Source: Prauserella_A sp040645195 (GTDB taxonomy: Bacteria > Actinomycetota > Actinomycetes > Mycobacteriales > Pseudonocardiaceae). From it: a DNA stretch of 64,000 nucleotides. A program made the translations under genes and the position numbers. Shown here piece by piece: positions 35,105 through 44,425 of this stretch. The stretch lies in NCBI RefSeq assembly GCF_040645195.1, contig NZ_JBEYXW010000033.1, positions 1-64,000 of the forward strand, read 5' to 3'. Under the pieces are notes generated by a model. That model made no database searches. It worked only from the letters and a program-made list of their open reading frames with translations, and was not told the DNA's origin. The first letter of the stretch is position 1; each line of letters begins with the position of its first letter.

Positions 35105-36502
35105 TCACTTGTCCGGAGTCGTGGCCGTCTCGTCCGTGGCCTCGGTCTCGCCTGCGGACTCCGCAGGAGCCTCGTCCGTTTCCTCGGTGCCGAACAGCTC
35201 GTCCAGGTCCACGGCCGCGCCGGAGCCGTCGGTCACCGTGGCCTCGCGCACGATGGACGCCAGCGCCTTGCCGCGGCGCACGTCGGCGAAGATCGCGCCG
35301 AGCTGGCCCGACTGCTGGGCACGCTGCACGTACTCGTCCGGGCTGACGCCGAAGCGCTGCGCCTGGTAGATGATCCGCTCGGTCAGCTCGGCGTCGTTGA
35401 CCGACACCTCACGCTCGTCGGCGACCGTGTCGAGCAGCAGCTGCGTACGTACCGACTTCTCGGCCTCGGTGCGCACCTCGTTGTCCCACTCCTCGGGGTT
35501 GCCGCCCTGCGCCTCGAGGGAACGCTTGAACGCCTCCTCGTCGTGGTCGAACGGGTGGATGGCGTCGTGCTTGCGGTTGTCGATCTCGGCCTGGAGGACC
35601 TTCTCCGGGATCGGCACCTCGACCCGCTCCAGCAGCGCGTCCATGACCTTGTCCCTGGCCTCCACGCCCTGCTGCATGCGCTTCACCCTGGTGAGCCGCT
35701 CGCGCAGGTCCGTCTTCAGCTCCTCCAGCGTGTCGAATTCGCTGGCGAGCTGGGCGAACTCGTCGTCGGCCTCCGGCAGCTCACGCTCCTTGATCGTGTT
35801 GACCGTGACGGCCACCTCGGCGTCCTTGCCGGCATACTCGCCGGCGACCAGCTTGGTGGTGAACGTCTTGGTCTCGCCTTCGGTCGCGCCGATGATCGCC
35901 TCGTCGATCCCGTCGACGAGCTGGCCGGAGCCGATCTCGTAGGACAGGCCGGAGGTCGCGGCGTCGGCCACCTCCTCACCCTCCACCGTGGCGGCGAGGT
36001 CGATGGACACGAAGTCGCCGTTCTCGGCAGGCCGCTCCACACCCTTGAGGGTGCCGAAGCGGGCACGCAGCTCGTCGAGCTGCTCGTCGACCTCGGCGTC
36101 GGTGAGCTCGACGTCGTCCACGGTCACCGTGATGTCGCTGAGGTCCGGCAGCGTGATCTCCGGGCGCACGTCGACCTCGGCGGTGAACTCCAGCACCTCG
36201 CGGTCCTCGAGCTTGGTGACCTCGAAGTCGGGCTGGCCGAGCGTGCGGACCTCACCGGTCCGGACGGCCTCCAGGTACTTCGCCGGGATGACCTCGTTGA
36301 CGACCTCATCGAGCACCGGGGCACGGCCGATCCGGCTCTCGAGAACGCGGGCCGGGGCCTTCCCCGGGCGGAAGCCGGGGATGCGGACCTGCTGAGCGAT
36401 CTTGCGGTAGGCGCGGTCGAAGTTCGGTTTGAGCTCGTCGAACGGCACCTCGACATTGATCTTCACGCGTGTCGGGCTCAGCTGCTCGACGGTGCTCTTC
36501 AA
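35105..36502 (-). CDS. tig: Trigger factor
   Basis: Trigger factor is the ribosome-bound chaperone and prolyl isomerase that meets nascent chains at the exit tunnel. This 465-residue protein has the ribosome-docking GFRPGKAPARVLESRIG near residue 44, the FKBP-type PPIase domain (about 150-245) and the long helical C-terminal arms, then an acidic tail rich in Glu, Thr and Ala. Its position just upstream of clpP1-clpP2-clpX is conserved in many bacteria. The 141 nt before it (36503-36643) hold only its leader. Confidence 0.97.
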   Translation of the reverse strand: MKSTVEQLSPTRVKINVEVPFDELKPNFDRAYRKIAQQVRIPGFRPGKAPARVLESRIGRAPVLDEVVNEVIPAKYLEAVRTGEVRTLGQPDFEVTKLEDREVLEFTAEVDVRPEITLPDLSDITVTVDDVELTDAEVDEQLDELRARFGTLKGVERPAENGDFVSIDLAATVEGEEVADAATSGLSYEIGSGQLVDGIDEAIIGATEGETKTFTTKLVAGEYAGKDAEVAVTVNTIKERELPEADDEFAQLASEFDTLEELKTDLRERLTRVKRMQQGVEARDKVMDALLERVEVPIPEKVLQAEIDNRKHDAIHPFDHDEEAFKRSLEAQGGNPEEWDNEVRTEAEKSVRTQLLLDTVADEREVSVNDAELTERIIYQAQRFGVSPDEYVQRAQQSGQLGAIFADVRRGKALASIVREATVTDGSGAAVDLDELFGTEETDEAPAESAGETEATDETATTPDK

Positions 36503-36643
36503 CGTTTTCTCCTAGCCGGGACAGGTATCGGTTCTGGGATTCGGTCCGCCGACCGCAGGTCAGGAGGGGACCGATGTCCGAGTCTAGGCCAGCGGGCCGG
36601 GTCGGCGACCACGGGTCCCACGGCATCGCCGACAGCGCCCACC

Positions 36644-37981
36644 TCACGGCTGGTTCTGCGCGCCTGCTTGCGAGTCCGTGCCCGCGGCCGTGTCCTCCTC
36701 CTGGTAGACGTCGGGGATGCCATCGGCGTTCTCGTCCCGGGTCTCCTCCTCGGAGATCCGGCGGTAGACACGGTTGCGCAGGCGCAGCACGACGGTCGCG
36801 ATCAGCGCCGCGAGCAGCGAGCCGCAGAGGATCGCGAGCTTGACGTGCTCCTCGCGGCCGGAGCCCGAGCCGAAGGCGAGCTCGCCGACGAGCAGCGACA
36901 CGGTGAAGCCGATGCCGCCGAGCACGGCCATACCGAAGACGTCGATCCAGGCGAGCTCACCGTCGAGCTCCGCTCGGGTGAAGCGGGCCATGAGGTAGGT
37001 CGAGCCGAGGATGCCGATGACCTTGCCCAGTACCAGTCCGGCGATGATGCCGATCGCGACCCGGTCGCCGAGTGCCGCACCGAAACCGTCCAGCCCCCCG
37101 ATGGTCACGCCCGCCGCGAGGAACGCGAAGATCGGCACGGCGATCCCGGCCGACACCGGGCGCCAGCGGTGCTCGAAGTGCTCGGCGAGCCCGGCGGACT
37201 CACCCTCCCGCTTGCGTGCGGGCACCGCGAAGCCGAGTGCCACACCGGCGACGGTCGCGTGCACGCCGGAGGCGTGCAGCAGTGCCCAGGCCGTGACGGC
37301 GAGCGGGATGAGCAGCCACCACGAACGCACCCGCCGCTGTACCAGCAGCGCGAACACGGCCAGCGGCACCAGGAACAGCAGCAGCGGCAGGACGGAGAGC
37401 TCGTCGGTGTAGAAGACCGCGATGATGAGGATCGCCACCAGGTCGTCGACGACGGCCAGCGTGAGCAGGAAGGTGCGCAGTGCCGAGGGCAGGTGGCGGC
37501 CTACGACGGCGAGGACAGCCACCGCGAAGGCGATGTCGGTGGCGGTCGGCACTGCCCAGCCGCGGAGGGCTTCGGTGTCACCCCAGTTGATCGCGGCGTA
37601 GATGACAGCAGGCATGGCGACCCCGCCCAGCGCGGCGACCACCGGGACGGCCGCCCGCCGCGGATCGCGCAGGTCGCCGACGACGAACTCACGTTTGAGC
37701 TCCAGCCCCACGACGAAGAAGAAGATCGCGAGCAGCCCGTCCGCCGCCCAGGCCGACACGCTCAGGTTCAGGTGGAGCGCGGCGGGGCCGATGGTCAGCT
37801 CGCGCAGCGAGGTGTAAGCGGCCGACCATGGGGAGTTGGCCCACACCAGCGCCAGCACCGCACCGGCCAGGAGCAGCATCCCGCCGACGGTCTCCTGGCG
37901 CAGGATGTCGGTGACCTGCTTCCACTCGGCCCAGGACGAGCGTCGGAAGAGTCGCGGGCGCGCTGAGGTGGAAGAGCTCAC
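36644..37981 (-). CDS. nhaA: Na+/H+ antiporter NhaA
   Basis: This 445-residue membrane antiporter exchanges protons for sodium to regulate cytoplasmic pH and salt. Twelve hydrophobic segments are visible, with the paired aspartates of the ion site in LAVVDDLVAI, the conserved FFFVVGLELKREFVVG early loop and TATDIAFAVAVLAVVG. Compared with the Escherichia coli protein it has a longer, acidic C-terminal tail (about 40 residues ending TDSQAGAQNQP). It stands alone on the minus strand. Confidence 0.95.
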   Translation of the reverse strand: MSSSTSARPRLFRRSSWAEWKQVTDILRQETVGGMLLLAGAVLALVWANSPWSAAYTSLRELTIGPAALHLNLSVSAWAADGLLAIFFFVVGLELKREFVVGDLRDPRRAAVPVVAALGGVAMPAVIYAAINWGDTEALRGWAVPTATDIAFAVAVLAVVGRHLPSALRTFLLTLAVVDDLVAILIIAVFYTDELSVLPLLLFLVPLAVFALLVQRRVRSWWLLIPLAVTAWALLHASGVHATVAGVALGFAVPARKREGESAGLAEHFEHRWRPVSAGIAVPIFAFLAAGVTIGGLDGFGAALGDRVAIGIIAGLVLGKVIGILGSTYLMARFTRAELDGELAWIDVFGMAVLGGIGFTVSLLVGELAFGSGSGREEHVKLAILCGSLLAALIATVVLRLRNRVYRRISEEETRDENADGIPDVYQEEDTAAGTDSQAGAQNQP

Positions 37982-38067
37982 GGCAGGATTTTAGGCGCCG
38001 GATCTGCGTCGTCGGCGACAGAACGCCGCCTCGGCCTGACCGGCGCAGCCACCCCCGTAGCGCCGAT

Positions 38068-38094
38068 GTAACTCGGCTTAACGTGCCCGTAATC
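38068..38094 (+). promoter_or_regulatory. Candidate GlnR box upstream of amt
   Basis: GTAAC (38068-38072), TAACG (38079-38083) and TAATC (38090-38094) are spaced by 6 nt each, similar to the GTnAC-N6-GaAAC layout bound by GlnR in actinomycetes. The match is partial, so this is a suggestion based on position before an ammonium transporter. Confidence 0.35.
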
Positions 38095-38163
38095 GAACCT
38101 GCGCACACTCGGAATCATTCCCCTGAATTGTGAAATGGATCACAGCGAAAGGGGGTGGGGGTC

Positions 38164-39588
38164 GTGTCTCCTTACCCTCCCTGGCTCAGCGCGGGTGACA
38201 ACGCCTGGCAGCTCATCGCGGCCACTCTCGTCGGACTGATGAGCATTCCGGGAATCGCCGTCCTTTATGCCGGAATAGTCCAGCGGAAATGGGCGGTGAA
38301 CACCATGCTGATGGCGTTCACCGGTTTTTCACTCGTGCTACTGGTGTGGGTGCTGTGGGGCTTCAACATGGGGTTCGGGTATCCGTTGCACCTCGGCCCC
38401 GGAGTGCTCGGCTCGTTCATCGGCCAGCCGCGGACGCTGCTCGGCGACAACACTCAGCAGCAGGCCGTCATCCCCCTGCTGTCCGGGCTCATACCCGAGT
38501 TCAGGTTCTCGCAGACGACACTGGCCTACTTCCAGTTCGTCTTCGCCGCCATCACGCCGCTGCTCTTCCTCGGCAGCGTGGTCGGCCGCATCAACTTCCG
38601 GGTCTGGCTGCTGTTCGTGCCGCTGTGGTCGACGCTGGCCTACTCGGTCAACGCGTTCCTGCTGTGGGGCGGCGGCTGGTGGGCCCAGCAGGGCGCACTG
38701 GACTACAGCGGCGGTTACGTCATCCACCTCGCCGCCGGTACCTCGGGCTTCGTTGCTGCAGCGGTGATCGGGCCGCGGCTGGCCAGGGACCGGCAGCGTG
38801 CCGTGCCCAACAACCTGCCGCTCGCGGCCGTCGGCGCCGGGGTGTTGTGGCTTGGCTGGAACGGGTTCAACGGCGGTGACCCGTACTTCGCGGGCGCGGA
38901 TGCGTCCACGGCTGTGATCAATACGAACCTCGCCACGGCGACCGCCCTGCTGGCCTGGCTGATCATGGATCTGAGCTTCGGGGTCGACCACAAACCGAAC
39001 TTCCTCGGCTCGATCAACGGCATGATCACCGGCCTGGTCGCCATCACGCCCGCCGCCGGGTACGTCAACGGACTCGGCGCTCTGCTGATCGGCCTGATCG
39101 CCTCGGTGCTGGTCTGGCTCTCGTGGAACAAACTGGGCAAAACGAAACTGTTCAGGCGGGTCGATGACGCGCTCGGCGTTTTCCACACCCACGGGGTGGC
39201 GGGATTGTGCGGCGGATTGCTGGTGGGCTTGTTCGCCAATCCGAACATTATCGTCTACCCCGGCAGTGCCGGGGCACCCGCTGTATCGTATTCCGGCCTT
39301 TTCTACGGTCATCCCAAACAATTACTCATACAGGCCGGTGCCGCACTGACCGTCATTGTGTGGGATGCCCTGATCACATTCCTGATCCTGCGGTTCCTCG
39401 GGCTGTTCATGAAACTGCGCGCACCGAACGAGGTGCTGGAAACCGGTGACCTCGCGGTGCACGACGAGGAGGCCTACCCGGCCAGCACCGTCATCACGAG
39501 GCCCGCGCGGCTCGCACCGCCCGGCCAGGCCACGCCGACGGCACCATCCCCGCCGGAGCCGGCAGCCGACCGGAAAGCACCGGGCTAG
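38164..39588 (+). CDS. amt: Ammonium transporter
   Basis: This 474-residue Amt channel conducts ammonium/ammonia across the membrane. Eleven hydrophobic segments are seen. The pore histidines are in YVIHLAAGTSG and HTHGVAGLCGG, and the N-terminal MSIPGIAVLYAGIVQRK is typical of the family. The GTG at 38164 has GGGGG 8 nt upstream; GTG 38155 is less likely because it lies within that site. Unlike the usual amt-glnK-glnD order, no PII gene follows; the next gene is DUF3040. The C-terminus extends ~40 residues with Pro/Ala. Confidence 0.95.
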   Translation: MSPYPPWLSAGDNAWQLIAATLVGLMSIPGIAVLYAGIVQRKWAVNTMLMAFTGFSLVLLVWVLWGFNMGFGYPLHLGPGVLGSFIGQPRTLLGDNTQQQAVIPLLSGLIPEFRFSQTTLAYFQFVFAAITPLLFLGSVVGRINFRVWLLFVPLWSTLAYSVNAFLLWGGGWWAQQGALDYSGGYVIHLAAGTSGFVAAAVIGPRLARDRQRAVPNNLPLAAVGAGVLWLGWNGFNGGDPYFAGADASTAVINTNLATATALLAWLIMDLSFGVDHKPNFLGSINGMITGLVAITPAAGYVNGLGALLIGLIASVLVWLSWNKLGKTKLFRRVDDALGVFHTHGVAGLCGGLLVGLFANPNIIVYPGSAGAPAVSYSGLFYGHPKQLLIQAGAALTVIVWDALITFLILRFLGLFMKLRAPNEVLETGDLAVHDEEAYPASTVITRPARLAPPGQATPTAPSPPEPAADRKAPG

Positions 39589-39592
39589 CTGG

Positions 39593-39877
39593 TCAGCGCA
39601 GCCTGCGCAGCCACAGCCGCCAGATGATCAGCGTAGGCACGACGACTGCGAGCACGATGCCGCAGCTCCAGACCGCGGGAGCGGACAACTCGGCACCGAT
39701 CGCGATGACCGCGAGGCCGATCACGAAGAGCACGAGCATGCTGACGACAGCGAGCCCGACCCGGGAGAAACCGAGCGGGCTCAGCTTCGCAAGGCGCTGT
39801 GCGAGCTGCGGATCGTCCTTGGTCAGCCGCTGCTCGATCTCAGCCAGTTGCCTCTGCTCTTCGTCTCGAAGCGCCAT
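39593..39877 (-). CDS. DUF3040 domain membrane protein
   Basis: This 94-residue actinobacterial protein begins with the family hallmark MALRDEEQRQLAEIEQRL (a soluble helix) followed by LSPLGFSRVGLAVVSMLV and a second membrane helix. DUF3040 proteins are widespread in actinobacteria and of unknown function. It is convergent with amt, ending 4 nt from it. Confidence 0.85.
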   Translation of the reverse strand: MALRDEEQRQLAEIEQRLTKDDPQLAQRLAKLSPLGFSRVGLAVVSMLVLFVIGLAVIAIGAELSAPAVWSCGIVLAVVVPTLIIWRLWLRRLR

Positions 39878-40035
39878 ACGGCATCACCAAGGCCATTATG
39901 TGCGCGCCGTCGCTCTGCGCACAGCCCGCCCACAGCGAATTCGCTGAATTGGACCTCTGCAGTTCTGTCTGGCCTTCACGGTGGGTGGTCGAGCCCGATA
40001 GATTCACGTACCCGTCGCCGACGCTGGGAGCTCAC

Positions 40036-41106
40036 ATGTCCGTGCCTGCCGAGGACGAACTCGGCCGGGGACCGCTGTGGTCGCGACGGCTTCGGGATCC
40101 GGCCGGGATCCTCGAACTGGCCAGGCACGTGTCCGACGACCTGGCCGACGGGCTGTCCGCGCCGAGGACCCGGGCCGCGGCAAGAGGAATCCGGCGGCTG
40201 CTGGCGGCGGACGGCGTCGGCCTCGCGGACCTCTCGGCCGGCATGGTGGTCGCCGGGACGCTGCCGCGCGACGTCGACACAGCCGCCATGATCGAGGAGG
40301 TGCTGCACACCGAGAACCGGTGCCGGCGTGCGGAGGTGGTGGCCGAGCCGCTGATCGTGCACGACGAACTCGCCGGCGTGCTGGTGGTGGCCGGCACCGC
40401 ACGGGTGACTGCGCTGCGCGAGGTGGCTCATCTGATCGTGGCCGCATTGGAACGCGGCCTGCTGGAGGAGTCCGCGGAGCAGGCCGCCGAGGCCGAGCTG
40501 CGGGCGTTGCGGGCGGAGATCTCCCCGCACTTCGTCTACAACGCGCTCACCGTGATCGCAGGCCTGGTGCGCCCCGACCCGGCCCGTTCGCGTGAGCTGT
40601 TGCTCGACTTCGCCGACTACATCCGCTACAGCCTCGCCAGCCACGGCGAGTACACGACGGTCGCCGACGAGTTCCATGCGATCGAGACCTACCTCGCCCT
40701 GCAGCGGGCCGTGCTCAGCGAGCGGCTGCGCGTGCAGATCCGGGTCGCGCCGGAAGTGCTCGCGGTGTCCATTCCCTATCTCGTGCTGCAGCCGATCGTG
40801 GAGAACGCCGTGCGCCACGGCGTCGAGCGGCAGCCGAGTGGCGGAACCGTACAGGTGCTCGGCGAGGCGGAGGGAGCCGACTGCGTGATCAGCGTGGAGG
40901 ACGACGGCTCCGGCATGGACCCGGCGAAGGCGCGGGCGCTGCTTGCCGGCGACGGCGAGTCCACGAGCATGGGACTCGCCAATGTCGACCGGCGGCTGCG
41001 TAACGTGTACGGACCGTGGTTCGGCCTGGTCGTGGAGACGGCGGAGGGCGCGGGCACGCGGGTGATCGTGCGTGTGCCGAGGTTCCAGCCCGGGGTGATG
41101 CCGTGA
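40036..41106 (+). CDS. LytS-type sensor histidine kinase
   Basis: This 356-residue kinase has an N-terminal GAF-like sensory part (about 1-145), the His_kinase domain with phosphoacceptor His in ISPHFVYNALTVIAG near residue 170, and a GHKL ATPase with N-box IVENAVRHG and G-boxes DDGSGM and GLANVDRR. No membrane segment is visible, so it senses in the cytosol or via a partner. The ATG at 40036 has GGGAG 6 nt upstream. It overlaps the LytTR regulator by 4 nt, making them a two-component pair likely to control the symporters downstream. Confidence 0.9.
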   Translation: MSVPAEDELGRGPLWSRRLRDPAGILELARHVSDDLADGLSAPRTRAAARGIRRLLAADGVGLADLSAGMVVAGTLPRDVDTAAMIEEVLHTENRCRRAEVVAEPLIVHDELAGVLVVAGTARVTALREVAHLIVAALERGLLEESAEQAAEAELRALRAEISPHFVYNALTVIAGLVRPDPARSRELLLDFADYIRYSLASHGEYTTVADEFHAIETYLALQRAVLSERLRVQIRVAPEVLAVSIPYLVLQPIVENAVRHGVERQPSGGTVQVLGEAEGADCVISVEDDGSGMDPAKARALLAGDGESTSMGLANVDRRLRNVYGPWFGLVVETAEGAGTRVIVRVPRFQPGVMP

Positions 41107-41888
41107 ACGGGAAACCGGCCGTGCGGACCGGATTGCGTGTGCTGGCCGTCGACGATGTTCCGGCGGCGCTCGACGATCTGTGCAACCTGCTCCGTGAGGC
41201 ACCCGAGGTCGCCGACGTCACCGCGGCCGGCGACCCGCTGTCGGCACTGAAGCTGATCCAGAACGGCCGGTTCGACGCGGTGTTCCTGGACATCTCGATG
41301 CCCGGCCTGGACGGTCTGGAGTTCGGTTCGCTGCTGCGCAAACTCGCCGAGCCGCCGGTGATCGTCTTCGTGACCGCTTTCGACGAGCACGCCGTCGCGG
41401 CCTTCGGCATCGGCGCGGTGGACTACCTGCTCAAACCGGTGCGCGCCGAGCGGCTTGCCGAGGCGCTCGCGCGGGTCGCACGCATCGCGCCGGCCGGGGA
41501 ACCGCCCCGCACCGGCAGCACGCCCGACGCGCTGGCCGCCCTGCCCATCGAGTCGGGTGGCCGGACACGCTACGTGCGGCGCCAGGACGTGCAGTTCGTC
41601 GAGGCACACGGCGACTACGTGCGGCTGCATGCCCGGTCCGGAGTGCACCTGGTACGGATGCCCATCTCCCGCCTCGAGGAGTACTGGGAGAGCGCGGGGT
41701 TCGTCCGCACGCACCGCGGTTTCCTGGTGGCGCTGGGCGCGGTCCGCGAGCTGCGCAGCGACTCGGTGGGCGGCCTGCTCGCCCACACCGATCTCGGCGA
41801 CGTGCCGGTGAGCCGACGGCACGCCCGCGAGCTGCGGGAACGGCTGCTGCGGGCCGCGCAGCGAGGCGAGCTCGAGCAGCGCACGTGA
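41103..41888 (+). CDS. LytTR-family response regulator
   Basis: This 261-residue protein joins a receiver domain (about 10-125; phosphoacceptor Asp in VFLDISMPGLDG, Lys in YLLKPV) to a LytTR DNA-binding domain (about 155-255; RYVRRQDVQFVEAHGDYVRL and FVRTHRGFLV). The GTG at 41103 overlaps the kinase stop (GTGA), and the next gene overlaps its own stop in the same way, so signalling and transport genes form one coupled operon. LytTR regulators bind paired short repeats; a site is expected before 40036 or at 44005-44080. Confidence 0.93.
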   Translation: MNGKPAVRTGLRVLAVDDVPAALDDLCNLLREAPEVADVTAAGDPLSALKLIQNGRFDAVFLDISMPGLDGLEFGSLLRKLAEPPVIVFVTAFDEHAVAAFGIGAVDYLLKPVRAERLAEALARVARIAPAGEPPRTGSTPDALAALPIESGGRTRYVRRQDVQFVEAHGDYVRLHARSGVHLVRMPISRLEEYWESAGFVRTHRGFLVALGAVRELRSDSVGGLLAHTDLGDVPVSRRHARELRERLLRAAQRGELEQRT

Positions 41889-42232
41889 GCCCGCATCGCA
41901 GGGTCACGGTGACCAGCCCGCAGACCCGGCTGGCGCACGCGCGGCGGCGCTACCGCGGTCGCTGGCGGCCGACCACGCTCGACCCCGCCGAGGCGCCACG
42001 GGCGGTCGCGCTGTACCGCGTGCAGCTGCGCTGGGCGATCGTCACGCTCGTGCTGCTGTTCGCACTGATCTTCGGACTTCCGCTGCTGCTGGCGGCCTGG
42101 CCCGCGCTGGACGAGGTACGCCTGCTCGGAATCCCGATGTCGTGGCTGGCGATGGTCGTGGTGCCCTTCCCGGCGATGGTGGCACTCGCCTTCTGGCACC
42201 TGCGCCGCGCCGAGCGGGCGGAGGAGAAGTGA
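41885..42232 (+). CDS. Small membrane protein preceding a sodium/solute symporter
   Basis: This 115-residue protein has a basic N-terminal ~45 residues, then two membrane helices (about 50-70 and 84-103) and a charged C-terminus. It overlaps both neighbours by 4 nt. Position and layout match the DUF485/DUF4212-like small subunits that accompany sodium/solute symporters, and a clear DUF485 gene occupies the same position before the second symporter here, but the sequence itself is divergent. Confidence 0.72.
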   Translation: MSPHRRVTVTSPQTRLAHARRRYRGRWRPTTLDPAEAPRAVALYRVQLRWAIVTLVLLFALIFGLPLLLAAWPALDEVRLLGIPMSWLAMVVVPFPAMVALAFWHLRRAERAEEK

Positions 42233-44004
42233 TCGTCGCCTTCGCCGTCGCGCCCGTCGTGCTGGTCACTCTGCTGATCGGGCTACGCGGGGTGGCGGCG
42301 ATGCGCACGACCTCGGATTTCCTGGTGGCCTCCCGCCGGGTGTCACCGCTGCTGAACTCGGCGGCGGTGTCCGGGGAGTACCTGTCCGCTGCGTCGTTCC
42401 TCGGGGTGGCCGGGCTCGTGGTGAAGGACGGCATCGGCTCGCTGTGGTACCCGGTGGGATTCACCGCGGGCTACATCGCGATGCTCGCGCTCGTCGCCGC
42501 CCCGATGCGCCGCTCGGGCGCGCTCACGGTGCCGGACTTCGCCGAAGCACGCCTGGGCTCGCCGGCACTGCGCAGACTCGCGGCGGTGGTCGTGCTCGTG
42601 ATCGGTGTGCTGTATCTGGTGCCGCAGTTCCGCACGGCCGGTCTCGTGCTGAGCGTCGTCAGCGGCACGCCGTACTGGGTGGGCGTGGCCATCTCGGGCG
42701 CGGCGGTGAGTACCACGCTCGCGCTCGGCGGCATGCGAGCGGCCACCTATGTGCAGGCGTTCCAGTTCGTGTTCAAGCTGGTGCTGTTCATCGTGCCGGC
42801 GATCTGGCTGCTGGTCGAGGCCGGGCCGGCGGTGCGCGAGCAGGCGGTACGGCCGGTGGAGTTCACCCATTTCACGGACCAGACCACCGTGGTGTTCCGT
42901 GTCGGCACGCTGCTCGATGTGCCTGCGGGCGCCGCGGTGGTCGAGCCGGACGGCGATACCCGGCCCCTTCCGGAGGGCGAGTGGGCGGTGCCTGCCGGGA
43001 GCACCGTGGTGTTCGAGGGTGGCAGCCGTGTGCCCGAGCTGCGCGGCGAAGCGGCGCCAGGTGCGGCGGGCTGGGAGCGCCCGTTGCTGGATCTGGGTGA
43101 TCACGGGTATCCGTTGCTGGCGACGTGCGCGGTACTCGTCGCCACGATGCTCGGCACGATGGGACTGCCACACGTGATCATGCGATTCCACACCAGCCCC
43201 GACGGCCGAGCCGCGCGGCGCACGGCCGCGCTGACGGTCGCCCTGCTGAGCGTGTTCTACCTCTTCCCCGGTATCTATGGCGTGCTCGGCAGCGTGCTCG
43301 TGCCGCAGCTGTACCTCTCCGGCGCGACCGACAGCGCGGTGGTGGCGTTGCCGGCACAGGTCGACGACGGCTCCACGGGGACCCTGTTCACCGGGTTGCT
43401 CACCGCGGGCGCGTTCGCGGCGTTCCTGGCGACCTCGCTCGGGCTCCTGCTCGTGGTGTCCGGCGCGATCTCGCACGACCTCGTGCCAGGCGGTCTGCGG
43501 CAGCTGCGTGTGGCCGTCGTCGGTTCGGCACTGATGGTGGTCCTGCTCGCGCTTCCGGCAGCCCGTTTCGATGCCGGCACGCTCGTGACCTGGGGTTTCA
43601 CAGTGGCCGCCTCGACCTTCTGCCCACTTCTGGTGCTGGGCATCTGGTGGCGGAGGCTGACGGCGCCCGGCGCGATCGCCGGCGTCGCGGTGGGGTTGAT
43701 CGCCTCGGTGGGCGCGTTCGGGGTCAGCGTGCTGGAGCCGCCGGTGGAGGGTTGGCTGGCGATCCTGCTGGTACAGCCGGCGCCCTGGTCGGTGCCGCTG
43801 GCCTTCGTCGTGATGATCGGCGTGTCACTCGTCGGCAGGCCTGCACCGTGGTCGGCGGCCGCGATGCTCCGGCTGCACCTGCATGAGCACCGGCGGCCGG
43901 TGTTCGACGACCGCACGACGGGCGCACGTGATCTAGGCCACTCATCGTGGACAACCCGCCGTTCGTCTGCCGTTCGTCGCATCACCCGCCGGTTGGTCCG
44001 CTGA
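42229..44004 (+). CDS. Sodium/solute symporter family transporter (acetate-type)
   Basis: This 591-residue transporter of the SSS family shows the signatures TTSDFLVASRRVSPLLNSAAVSGEYLSAASFLGVAG split over the first two helices, GLVVKDG and a conserved TMGLPHVIMRFHTSP. About 13 membrane helices are expected. Between two helices lies an inserted extracellular loop of ~80 residues (about 215-290, with VVEPDGDTRPLPEGEW), as found in actinobacterial MctC-like carriers. It is the paralogue of the ActP protein at 44422 and likely takes up a short monocarboxylate. The GTG at 42229 shares 4 nt with the upstream stop. Confidence 0.88.
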   Translation: MIVAFAVAPVVLVTLLIGLRGVAAMRTTSDFLVASRRVSPLLNSAAVSGEYLSAASFLGVAGLVVKDGIGSLWYPVGFTAGYIAMLALVAAPMRRSGALTVPDFAEARLGSPALRRLAAVVVLVIGVLYLVPQFRTAGLVLSVVSGTPYWVGVAISGAAVSTTLALGGMRAATYVQAFQFVFKLVLFIVPAIWLLVEAGPAVREQAVRPVEFTHFTDQTTVVFRVGTLLDVPAGAAVVEPDGDTRPLPEGEWAVPAGSTVVFEGGSRVPELRGEAAPGAAGWERPLLDLGDHGYPLLATCAVLVATMLGTMGLPHVIMRFHTSPDGRAARRTAALTVALLSVFYLFPGIYGVLGSVLVPQLYLSGATDSAVVALPAQVDDGSTGTLFTGLLTAGAFAAFLATSLGLLLVVSGAISHDLVPGGLRQLRVAVVGSALMVVLLALPAARFDAGTLVTWGFTVAASTFCPLLVLGIWWRRLTAPGAIAGVAVGLIASVGAFGVSVLEPPVEGWLAILLVQPAPWSVPLAFVVMIGVSLVGRPAPWSAAAMLRLHLHEHRRPVFDDRTTGARDLGHSSWTTRRSSAVRRITRRLVR

Positions 44005-44080
44005 CGATTCCGACATTTCGGTTCGCCCTCCTAGTGTGGCGCGCAGCACTCCCCCCGTGCCCTGTGACGAGGAGGTCACC

Positions 44081-44425
44081 GTGAGTACCACCGAGCCCGC
44101 GACTCATCCGCCTGGGCCGGAGACCTGGGCGGAGGTCCACTCCAGCGCCGACTTCCAGCGGCTGCGCAAGCGGCTGCGCAACTTCGTTTTCCCGATGACC
44201 GTGCTGTTCCTCGCCTGGTACCTGCTGTACGTGGTGCTGGCGGACTACGCGCACGGCTTCATGTCCACCACGGTCGTCGGCAACATCAACATTGGCCTGA
44301 TCTTCGGGTTGCTGCAGTTCGTGTCGACGTTCGTCATCACGGCGCTGTACGTGCGCTACGCCAACCGCAAGCTCGACCCGATCGCCGACCAGCTCCGTGA
44401 GGACATCGAGGGAGGCGAGAAATGA
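44081..44425 (+). CDS. DUF485 domain membrane protein
   Basis: This 114-residue DUF485 protein has two membrane helices (FVFPMTVLFLAWYLLYVVL and the stretch after NINIGLIFGL) and the family's C-terminal YVRYANRKLDP. DUF485 proteins are the usual small partners of ActP-type acetate symporters. The GTG at 44081 has GAGGAGG just upstream. Its stop overlaps the ActP start by 4 nt (ATGA). A separate promoter may lie in 44005-44080, where TAGTGT (44032-44037) resembles a -10 box. Confidence 0.93.
   Translation: MSTTEPATHPPGPETWAEVHSSADFQRLRKRLRNFVFPMTVLFLAWYLLYVVLADYAHGFMSTTVVGNINIGLIFGLLQFVSTFVITALYVRYANRKLDPIADQLREDIEGGEK

Noticed and set aside
35543..37966. 807-codon plus-strand open frame across tig and nhaA
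   Set aside because: It is antisense to two well-supported genes and crosses their intergenic region, with low-complexity Arg/Asp/His composition.
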